Source of the DNA: Anaerofustis stercorihominis DSM 17244
GTDB taxonomy: Bacteria; Bacillota; Clostridia; Eubacteriales; Anaerofustaceae
Length of the DNA stretch: 64,000 bases
Assembly (NCBI RefSeq): GCF_000154825.1
Contig: NZ_DS560015.1
Coordinates: 606,559 to 670,558 of the forward strand
Reading direction: 5' to 3'
In this document: positions 54,058-61,128 of the stretch, piece after piece
Layout of the letters: each line of letters opens with the position of its first letter
Numbering within the stretch: position 1 is the stretch's first letter
Made by a program: the position numbers and the translations under genes
The notes under the pieces: generated by a model
The model's input: only the letters and a program-made list of their open reading frames with translations
What the model was told of the DNA's origin: nothing
Database searches by the model: none

Positions 54058-55430
54058 TAAAATACTCCTCCTTTTTTGATTGCATCGACAACGTCTTCAA
54101 ACTTCATTCCTCTCGAAGCCTTTACCAACACAAAATCACCTTCTTTTAGAAAATCGAATACTTCTTCGACCAAATAATTTTTCTCGAAAAAGTATAATGC
54201 TTTGCCCGGATCCATACCGTTTTCTCCCGCACCTTTGATGTAGTGCATAGCATAGTCTCCGCATGCAAGCAGCAGCTCGACTCCGTTTTCCGCAGCGGCT
54301 TTACCGCATGCTTCGTGCTCTTCTTCGCTTTTTTCGCCGAGTTCGAGCATATCACCGAGAACGGCTACTTTTCTATTATTACCGCCGATCCTGTTTAGTA
54401 AACCTAAAGCTTCCTTTAAAGCTTCCGGGTTTGAATTATAAGTATCATCTATCAATGTTATCCCGTTTACTTCTTCTATCTTCATTCTGTTACCTGTAGG
54501 CATAAAATCGTCCAATCCTTCTTTTATTTGTTCGTAGTTGAGTCCAAAGTGAAATCCCGTGTATATTGCAAACAGTGCGTTGTAAACGCTGTATTTAGCG
54601 GGGATTTTAGTGCAGAAAGTATAGTTTTTACCATTGTAATCCACCATAAACTTCGCTCCCTTTGAGCTATATAAGATATCGGCAGCTCTAAAATCCCCGT
54701 GGTTGATACCGACTTTGACGACGTTGAATTCGTCGTTTGTATAATCCTTAAAAAATTCGTCGTCTCCGTTAACAAGAAGAGTTCCGCCTTTTTTAAGTCC
54801 TTTTGTTATTTCCGTCTTTGCTTTAAAGATATTTTCTTTGCTTCCCAAATTTTCGATATGAGTGACCCCGACATTAGTTATCATTGCAAGGTCGGGCTCT
54901 ACCAGTTCGCTTATTTTTTCAATTTCGCCTTTATGGTTCATCCCCATTTCCACTACGGCTATTTCATCCCCCTGTTCAAGATTGAAAAGAGTCAGAGGCA
55001 CTCCCGTGGTGGAATTGAAATTCCCTATGGTCTTCATCGTTTTATATTTTTTACTAAGCACACTTGCCGTCATATCCTTTGTGGTGGTCTTTCCCGCACT
55101 TCCGGTAAGTGCTACAAAGGGTATATCAAATCTATCCTTATAGCTTTTTGCCATATCGTAAAGGGCTTTTAAAGTATCTTCAACCTTGATTTGAAAACAA
55201 TCCGCCCCTTCTATTTCTCTTTTTACGACTACCGCACAAGCACCGTTTTTATAAGCGCTCAAAGCAAAATCATGTCCGTTCATTTCAGTCCCGTCGAGAG
55301 CAAAAAACACGCTTCTTTTTTTTGCAAGTCTGCTGTCTATCACCACTCCGCTGACTTCATTTTCTTTTCCCCAACGAATGATTTTCCCGTTTATCATCTT
55401 CGATAGTGTATCTATACCTATACTATTCAT
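54057..55430 (-). CDS. murF: UDP-MurNAc-tripeptide-D-Ala-D-Ala ligase
   Basis: 457 aa Mur ligase. SRLAKKRSVFFALDG in the N-terminal domain, ATP loop GSAGKTTTKDMTASVL, NVGVTHIENLGS and DDTYNSNPEALKEAL. Adds D-Ala-D-Ala to complete the pentapeptide. Start after GAGGTAATGT. It follows the PBP gene by 75 bases. Confidence 0.97.
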   Translation of the reverse strand: MNSIGIDTLSKMINGKIIRWGKENEVSGVVIDSRLAKKRSVFFALDGTEMNGHDFALSAYKNGACAVVVKREIEGADCFQIKVEDTLKALYDMAKSYKDRFDIPFVALTGSAGKTTTKDMTASVLSKKYKTMKTIGNFNSTTGVPLTLFNLEQGDEIAVVEMGMNHKGEIEKISELVEPDLAMITNVGVTHIENLGSKENIFKAKTEITKGLKKGGTLLVNGDDEFFKDYTNDEFNVVKVGINHGDFRAADILYSSKGAKFMVDYNGKNYTFCTKIPAKYSVYNALFAIYTGFHFGLNYEQIKEGLDDFMPTGNRMKIEEVNGITLIDDTYNSNPEALKEALGLLNRIGGNNRKVAVLGDMLELGEKSEEEHEACGKAAAENGVELLLACGDYAMHYIKGAGENGMDPGKALYFFEKNYLVEEVFDFLKEGDFVLVKASRGMKFEDVVDAIKKGGVF

Positions 55431-55505
55431 ACATTACCTCATATATTTTTAATATCTGTCTTATTATATCACTTTTTGCGTTTAATAAAAACATTTTATG
55501 AGCAA

Positions 55506-57707
55506 TTACTTGACATATTTAAATGTAACGGTTACCTTAGTTCCCTTTTTAACACTTGCGCCTGCCTTTACACTTTGCGCCTGAGCGATACCTCCGCCTT
55601 TTATTTCCATGGTAAGACCTATCTTGGTCAATGCTTCGTTTGCACTTTGTACACTCATACCCGTTAAATCAGGCATGGTCACATTTTCCAAAGAAGAATC
55701 GTCTACAGTCAGAGTTATCGTCTTCGAGTATGTTTCCTGAACGTTGGTCTGACTTACGACCACCGCATTATTATCACTGACTTTCTTATTTTTATAATTT
55801 ACCTTATATTTTATCTTTAATGTATCAAGCAGACTCTTTGCGTCGGTAAGGCTTTCCCCTCTTACATCGGGAACTACGACTTTTGTGCTGAGTGTCTTGA
55901 TATCCTTTGAATTATCTTCACTCTTTGTCTTTAAGTAATTCACTGAGTTCTTGAGTATTTCCGCTGCGATAGGTGCCGCAGTCGTACTTCCGTAACGTCC
56001 GTTGGTGGGCTCGTCACAAAGGACTATGACCGCGATTTTAGGGTCATTGTAAGGTGCAAAACCAAAGAATGAACATACATATTTGGAATGTGAATATTTT
56101 CCGTCGACTATCTTTTGAGCAGTACCTGTCTTACCGCCCATTTTTAAAGATTTCGTATCATACTTTTTAAGTACTTCGGACTTTGTTATAACGCCTCTTA
56201 AATACTTACGCATGGTCGAAGAAGTATCTTTTGATATTATCTGTCTTACCACTTCTTTTTCATAAGTCGTGGTAACGGCATTGTCTTCTCCTTCCGTAAC
56301 GTATTTTACAAGCTGAGGTTTTAATAAATAACCTCCGTTGACAACCGAAGAAAGAGCCATAGTCATCTGGATAGGTGTTGTGGATATCCCCTGCCCGAAA
56401 GCCTTCGTTACAAAGTCGACTACATTTACATCCTGATTAGGAGGGACTATCCCGCCTTCTTCTCCGCCCAAAGCGATACCCGTCTTTGAACCGAAACCGA
56501 AGTTATATATATAATCGTAGAATGTGTCGGGACCCATACGCATACCGATTTCCATCATAGCGGGGTTACAGGAGTTGGCAAGAGTCTCTCCGAGAGACTG
56601 ACTGCCGTGTCCGTTTGGATAAACACTGCATCTGATTTTCGTTCCCGCAACGACTTTATATCCCTTACAGTAAAATCTTGAAGATTTATCTATGGAGCCT
56701 TCTTCAAGTGCCGAAGAAACCGTTACGGGCTTGAATGTGGAGCCAGGCTCGTAGTTTAAACTTATATTTGGATTATCCCACATCAAAGCAAGCTTTTGAC
56801 TGTCAGTCATCTTCTTTTTCTTACCGCTTTTTGTCGTGGTATAGAACTCCGAAGAAAATTTCTTTTTAAAGGAATTATCCAGTTTCCATGGGTCGTTTAG
56901 GTTATAACTTGGATTTGCCGCCATTGCGAGTATCTCGCCCGTAGAAGGGTCTACAGCAATAGCCGTAACTCTCTTGGAACCTGTTTTCTTAATACCCGTC
57001 TCTAAGGCATTTTCTGCGTACATCTGAATAACGCTGTCTATGGAAAGGACAAGGTTGCTTCCGTTTGTCGCTTCCTGTCTTACTTCACTGCCCGAAGCTA
57101 TCTTTCTTCCGCTTCCGTCGGTTTGATAGAGGACTACTCCGTCTTTTCCCGCAAGCACATCGTTATAGCTAGCTTCCAAACCGTAAAGCCCCTGATGATC
57201 CACACCTGTGAAACCCAATAGATGAGAAGCGAATTTACCGTTTGAATAATATCTTTTTTTATCTTCGGTAACGGATACTCCGTTATAGCCCTTATTCTTT
57301 ATTTTAAGACCTATAGAGTTATCCACTTTCCTTTTTATCAGTTCGTTATTTGAAGAAGCATTGCTTACCTTTTTATATACATCTTCATATTTGAGACTAA
57401 GCATTTTTGCAAGATATTCGCTTACTTCCTTTTTCTTGTCTTTATCCACGCTTGCGGGAGAAACATATATACTCGAACAAGTCGCGTCTTTCGCAAGTAA
57501 AGCCATGTTTCTGTCATAGATATCTCCCCTGGACGCCGTTATGGGAAGACGCTGCATCAACATGGCTGATTGTTTATTTCCGTATTCAACTGCTTTAAAG
57601 CCTTGTATGTACACCAGTTTTAAAACAAGTGCTATAAATAATATACATACAAAAGCAAATATAAATAATATTCTTTTCTTTTGTCTGAGATCTAAAAAAG
57701 TTTTCAA
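55506..57707 (-). CDS. Class B penicillin-binding protein with two PASTA domains (FtsI/SpoVD type)
   Basis: 733 aa. One N-terminal span (ILFIFAFVCILFIALVLKLVY), PBP dimerisation domain (RGDIYDRN), transpeptidase with SxxK in PGSTFKPVT (about 317), SxN in NSCNPAM (about 375) and KTG in GGKTGTAQK, then two PASTA repeats (VVVPDVRGESL.. and VTMPDLTGMS..) to the end. Cross-links septal or spore peptidoglycan with the SEDS partner. A PASTA-bearing form is typical of pbpB/spoVD in Firmicutes; which of the two cannot be decided. TTG start after AAAGGTGGTCACTT. Confidence 0.95.
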   Translation of the reverse strand: MKTFLDLRQKKRILFIFAFVCILFIALVLKLVYIQGFKAVEYGNKQSAMLMQRLPITASRGDIYDRNMALLAKDATCSSIYVSPASVDKDKKKEVSEYLAKMLSLKYEDVYKKVSNASSNNELIKRKVDNSIGLKIKNKGYNGVSVTEDKKRYYSNGKFASHLLGFTGVDHQGLYGLEASYNDVLAGKDGVVLYQTDGSGRKIASGSEVRQEATNGSNLVLSIDSVIQMYAENALETGIKKTGSKRVTAIAVDPSTGEILAMAANPSYNLNDPWKLDNSFKKKFSSEFYTTTKSGKKKKMTDSQKLALMWDNPNISLNYEPGSTFKPVTVSSALEEGSIDKSSRFYCKGYKVVAGTKIRCSVYPNGHGSQSLGETLANSCNPAMMEIGMRMGPDTFYDYIYNFGFGSKTGIALGGEEGGIVPPNQDVNVVDFVTKAFGQGISTTPIQMTMALSSVVNGGYLLKPQLVKYVTEGEDNAVTTTYEKEVVRQIISKDTSSTMRKYLRGVITKSEVLKKYDTKSLKMGGKTGTAQKIVDGKYSHSKYVCSFFGFAPYNDPKIAVIVLCDEPTNGRYGSTTAAPIAAEILKNSVNYLKTKSEDNSKDIKTLSTKVVVPDVRGESLTDAKSLLDTLKIKYKVNYKNKKVSDNNAVVVSQTNVQETYSKTITLTVDDSSLENVTMPDLTGMSVQSANEALTKIGLTMEIKGGGIAQAQSVKAGASVKKGTKVTVTFKYVK

Positions 57708-57722
57708 AAGTGACCACCTTTA

Positions 57723-58142
57723 CTAATTGCCGGCGAAACCACTAAATAACTTAGAGAGTGCGCTGTCGCCTTTTGTATTTTGTGCACTGGCACTTTTACT
57801 GTCACTGAGAGCTTCGTCTTCGTTTTGTACATTGACGGCAACAAAGTAACTGTTCCCCGGCTTAATCATACCATATTTTTCTGTCGCTACCTTTTGGACT
57901 TTGTTCAAGTCCCTCTTGGCAAGTAGTTTACCCTCTAAACTATCATTTAACATTTTAGCATCTTTTAATTGATTTTCAAGCTTGGATATCTCAATATCCG
58001 TCCTGTTTATCCTATAACTTTGCCAAGTAATAACAGATAATAAAATCGCGGCAATAAGACATAGAAACAAAACCGTATCGAAAGTAAATACTTTTTCATT
58101 TTTTTTCTGTTCATATCTAGCACTTTGTTTTTCTCTTGTCAT
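57723..58142 (-). CDS. ftsL: Cell division protein FtsL
   Basis: 139 aa bitopic protein: cytoplasmic basic tail (KQSARYEQKKNEK), one span (DTVLFLCLIAAILLSVITWQ), coiled coil (ISKLENQLKDAKMLNDSLEG) and a YGMIKPG turn typical of FtsL/DivIC. The Ala/Ser-rich tail is poorly conserved. Assigned by position between rsmH and the PBP gene as much as by sequence. Start after AGGAGCAGCAA. Confidence 0.85.
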   Translation of the reverse strand: MTREKQSARYEQKKNEKVFTFDTVLFLCLIAAILLSVITWQSYRINRTDIEISKLENQLKDAKMLNDSLEGKLLAKRDLNKVQKVATEKYGMIKPGNSYFVAVNVQNEDEALSDSKSASAQNTKGDSALSKLFSGFAGN

Positions 58143-58186
58143 TTGCTGCTCCTTAAATTATATTTTAAAATTTATCTTATTATTAC

Positions 58187-59113
58187 TTAAAGTTTTTCTA
58201 TAACTCTAAGCTTTGCACTTCTTGAACGAGGATTTGCTTCTATTTCTTCCTCTGTCGGTAAAAGGGGCTTTCTCGTAAGCACCTTTACCTTAGGTGTATT
58301 CCCGCATACACATACGGGAAATTCCTTTGGGCATGTACACCCTTTTGCGTACTCCGAAAATACTTTTTTTACTATCCTGTCTTCGAGAGAATGGAAAGTT
58401 ATTACCGCAAGCCTTCCCCCTTTATCAAGGACATCTATCATATCTTCCACCGACTGCTTCAAAGCGTCGATTTCGTCATTTACTTCTATCCTTATAGCCT
58501 GAAATGTTTTCTTTGCGGGATGTTTCATTTGATGAAACTTCTTTGGAATTGCATTTTTGATTATCTCTACAAGTTCATATGTAGTCTCAATCGGTTTTTC
58601 TTCCCTGTTTTTTAATATGTGTTTGGCTATGTTTCCCGCAAACTGCTCTTCCCCGTACTCGCTTATTACCCTTCTTAAATCTTCGTAAGAATAAGTATTT
58701 ACAAGTTCCTTTGCAGAAAAGCTTTTGGATTTATCCATCCTCATATCGAGAGGTCCGTCCTTTTTAAAAGAAAAGCCTCTTGTTTCATCGTCTATTTGAA
58801 ACGAAGAGACCCCCAGGTCTGCCATCATCCCGTCTATTTTATCTATACCGAGATCCATTAATATCTCTTTGATATCATGAAAATTACCCTTCACAAATTC
58901 TTTTTTACAATCCGTACTTTCAAGCCTTACTTTAGCTCTGTCAAATACAAAATCATCTTGATCGATACCGATAAATATACCTTCTTCGGATAATTTTTTA
59001 CATATTCCCAAACTGTGCCCCGCACCGCCCATGGTACCGTCAACGTATATCCCATCTTCTTTTATATTTAACATATCTATTGTTTCCTGATATAAAACGC
59101 TGATGTGTTTCAT
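58187..59113 (-). CDS. rsmH: 16S rRNA (cytosine(1402)-N(4))-methyltransferase
   Basis: 308 aa. SAM-binding DGTMGGAGHSLGI, DLGVSSFQIDDETRGFSF (catalytic region), TYELVEIIKNAIP, KTFQAIRIEVNDE and ITFHSLEDRIVK are all RsmH/MraW signatures, with a C-terminal NPRSRSAKLRV. Methylates C1402 of 16S rRNA. Its ATG overlaps the mraZ stop (TAATG). Confidence 0.98.
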   Translation of the reverse strand: MKHISVLYQETIDMLNIKEDGIYVDGTMGGAGHSLGICKKLSEEGIFIGIDQDDFVFDRAKVRLESTDCKKEFVKGNFHDIKEILMDLGIDKIDGMMADLGVSSFQIDDETRGFSFKKDGPLDMRMDKSKSFSAKELVNTYSYEDLRRVISEYGEEQFAGNIAKHILKNREEKPIETTYELVEIIKNAIPKKFHQMKHPAKKTFQAIRIEVNDEIDALKQSVEDMIDVLDKGGRLAVITFHSLEDRIVKKVFSEYAKGCTCPKEFPVCVCGNTPKVKVLTRKPLLPTEEEIEANPRSRSAKLRVIEKL

Positions 59114-59550
59114 TATAGAGTTATCCCCGCTTCAAACATTTCCTGTGCCACATCTTCCATGCAGTCATCGGATACGTCATTGTATTTAGCCCATTCCTTG
59201 CTGTCCCAAATTTCAACCTTGGTTTCAACACCTACGACAACTATATCCTTTTCTATCCCCGCATATTCCATCAAAGAAGCGGAAACCTTTGTTCTCCCCT
59301 GTTTATCGGGAGTACATTCAAGGGCACTGCCGAGGATAAACCTTGAAAAACGTCTGGCATTCCTGTCAGTGGTAGGAAGACTTTTAATCTTCGCGGCAAG
59401 CTCGTCCCAAGCTGATTTCGGGTAAACCGAGATACACTTATCAAGACCTTTGCACATAATAAAAGAATCACCAAGCTCACATCTGAATTTGGCGGGTACA
59501 TTTATTCTTCCTTTTGTGTCGACTGAATGATTATATTCTCCTGATAGCAT
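59113..59550 (-). CDS. mraZ: Transcriptional regulator MraZ
   Basis: 145 aa from ATG 59550 (MLSGEYNHSVDTKGRINVPA), the start that fits the family; a GTG 12 bases upstream is in frame but has no site. Two SpoVT/AbrB-like repeats, the second with LGSALECTPDKQGRTKVSASL. It represses the dcw promoter by binding tandem repeats, which are present upstream. First gene of the cluster. Confidence 0.97.
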   Translation of the reverse strand: MLSGEYNHSVDTKGRINVPAKFRCELGDSFIMCKGLDKCISVYPKSAWDELAAKIKSLPTTDRNARRFSRFILGSALECTPDKQGRTKVSASLMEYAGIEKDIVVVGVETKVEIWDSKEWAKYNDVSDDCMEDVAQEMFEAGITL

Positions 59551-59556
59551 AATTCT

Positions 59557-59612
59557 TACCACTCTGTACCAATTTATGTGTTTATTTTACCACTATATAC
59601 CACCTTACGCAA
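59557..59612 (-). promoter_or_regulatory. dcw promoter with four phased MraZ boxes
   Basis: On the minus strand GTGGTA boxes (one is TTGGTA) occupy 59603-59598, 59593-59588, 59572-59567 and 59562-59557: spacings of 10, 21 and 10 bases, so all lie on one face of the helix. TTGCGT (59612-59607) and TAAAAT (59589-59584) with a 17-base spacer form the promoter, which the first two boxes overlap. MraZ is known to bind such 10-bp-spaced direct repeats ahead of its own gene. Confidence 0.8.
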
Positions 59613-59702
59613 CTAAAAATGGATTTTTTTTAATGTTTTTTGGTAATTTTAATCTTTTTAGAACACACTTTCTAAATTTCCGTGGATAACCTGTTGATAA
59701 CA

Positions 59703-60110
59703 TTTTCTTTTTCCAAGAAACAAACATTTAGGGGCTCTGCCCCTTACACCCCGGCACTTTTTAAAAGATTAAAAAGTACCAAAAAATCTCCGCTCTAGCC
59801 GCGGAGGCTTATAGTGACTGGATTTCCTCAGAAAATCTACCCGATTTTCTGGGAACAGTCACTATCCCACCCCTCTTGTATAAAAAGTTTTATATTATAT
59901 TAAATGTAATAAATCTTTTAGGTAATATGCGGATGAATGACTTAGGTAAGTTTAATATCCCTCCCACGAAGGCTAAGGAACCGCGCCCAGCGGGGTCGTT
60001 TTGTCCATTCTGTGACTGACCTAAAACTCCAAAAGAGTTTTCAGTCAGTCAAAAAGTGCCGGGGTGTAAGGGGCAGAGCCCCTAAATGTTTGTTTCTTGG
60101 AAAAAGAAAA
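59703..60110. repeat. 408-bp repeat element with perfect 60-bp terminal inverted repeats
   Basis: 59703-59762 and 60051-60110 are exact reverse complements over 60 bases, starting TTTTCTTTTTCCAAGAAACA and including the AGGGGCTCTGCCCCT hairpin and CCCCGGCACTTTTT. Inside are the CCGCGG block, a GTGACTGG..CAGTCAC hairpin, the core GGTAATATGCGGATGAATGA, and the left arm of the long palindrome seen at 48642. No open frame for a transposase; no clear target duplication at the edges. Confidence 0.92.
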
Positions 60111-60117
60111 AGTATTA

Positions 60118-60146
60118 TTGTAAGAAATATTGGGGTATGATATAAT
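60118..60146 (+). promoter_or_regulatory. Promoter of the large noncoding RNA
   Basis: TTGTAA (60118-60123), 17-base spacer, TATAAT (60141-60146). Predicted +1 at 60151-60153, exactly where the RNA's terminal stem begins. Confidence 0.85.
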
Positions 60147-60151
60147 ATGAA

Positions 60152-60762
60152 CAGTGGCGCAGTATCCTAGTCGGTTTCGCTATGGTTGAAGGCGGGGCTA
60201 AAAATCCGTCAAAGGGCATATCGATGAAGTTTCTTGTTTGGGCTTCTTACGCCCAGTAAGGGGTTCTTTCAGGAAGTAAGGAAGCTGGGGCGATCTGCAA
60301 CGGCATGCAGGCGTAGACCCTACTTCCGCGGAGGCTCATAGAGATTTATTCTCTATGGGAGAAACCTATGGATGTGGCAGTGCGGTGGTAAATCCGCCAC
60401 TGCTGTTGAAGTAGTGTAGCCTGTTTTGAGTGATATAGGGGGAAATACGGAACCAACTTTTTATCGAGTGAGCTCTAAGATAAAAAAGTATTGCTTATGA
60501 AACCTATGTTGCAAAAGAAACTAGATCATAGTAAAATCGCTGAGGAAAGCTCCTAGGCTGTTTCTAACGATGGTAATTTGGGGATTACAGTGTGAACTAA
60601 GTGGGGATTTGGTTCTGCCCGCAGTAATGAGGCAGGGAAATATTGAAAGGGAAACCGCAATTACGGCGACGTTTTTGTATATTTTCGGGAAATCCTACCA
60701 AACCTAAGTCGCAAAGTTTACTTAAATTACTGCCACTGAACTTTATAAAAAAAGGACAGGCG
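60152..60762 (+). ncRNA. Large structured noncoding RNA, about 600 nt
   Basis: Bounded by a consensus promoter and a terminator, with no usable coding frame and a base composition richer in G than its surroundings. The ends close: CAGTGGC near 60152 pairs with GCCACTG near 60732. Internal hairpins include GGGC-TTCTTAC-GCCC (60219-60235), CATAGAGA..TCTCTATG (60340-60367), GGCAGTGCGG..CCGCCACTGCT (60376-60405), ACTTTTTATC..GATAAAAAAGT (60456-60489) and CTGCC..GGCAG (60615-60635). It does not carry RNase P, tmRNA, 6S, SRP, or group I/II intron signatures. Size and closed ends recall the large ornate RNAs OLE, ROOL and GOLLD, but I cannot assign a class. Confidence 0.8.
60732..60762 (+). terminator. 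Terminator of the large noncoding RNA
   Basis: GACAGGC-GTAAT-GCCTGTC followed by TTTTTT, directly after the closing stem. Confidence 0.92.
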
Positions 60763-60816
60763 TAATGCCTGTCTTTTTTATTTATTAAAAATAATTTCCT
60801 ATACTTTTACTTTATA

Positions 60817-60862
60817 TGGGACTCCGTTCCTTATAAAAGGTTTTAGGGGCAGAGCCCCTTAA
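60817..60862. repeat. Terminal fragment of the mosaic repeat
   Basis: GGGACTCCGTTCC and TTTTAGGGGCAGAGCCCCTT only; the rest of the element is absent. It may be a remnant or act as a terminator hairpin after the RNA gene. Confidence 0.7.
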
Positions 60863-60935
60863 TACTTTCATTGACAAAAAATCCGAATTTTGTTATCATA
60901 TTTGTTATAATTTTACACATGAAAGGGTATATAAA

Positions 60936-61109
60936 ATGAAGATTTGGATAGTAAGATTAATAGGGATTTTAATGGTTGCGGCAGGTGCATATTTCCTTCC
61001 GAAATTCGATCAAAACGATCCCGATGAAAGATATAAGAAAATCGTGAGTATTTTTGCCATTCCTATGGGTATCATGGTTATAATGGCTACACTTATACAA
61101 ATAGGTTAA
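60936..61109 (+). CDS. Small two-span membrane protein, unknown
   Basis: 57 aa: span WIVRLIGILMVAAGAYFL, a charged loop (PKFDQNDPDERYKK), span IVSIFAIPMGIMVIMATLIQ. Not recognised. GAAAGGG lies eight bases ahead of the ATG. It ends 19 bases before valS and may be its operon partner. Confidence 0.6.
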   Translation: MKIWIVRLIGILMVAAGAYFLPKFDQNDPDERYKKIVSIFAIPMGIMVIMATLIQIG

Positions 61110-61128
61110 AATAAAAATAAGGGGGTAA

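Noticed and set aside
60530..60560. GAGGAAAGCTCC in the large RNA, similar to the RNase P P4 strand
   Set aside because: The position is mid-molecule, the partner ACAGAA..GGCUUA strand is missing, and the flanking stems do not fit type A or B RNase P.
61000..61128. Possible T-box leader before valS
   Set aside because: No GGTGG..ACCGCG antiterminator bulge sequence and a small coding frame occupies the space.
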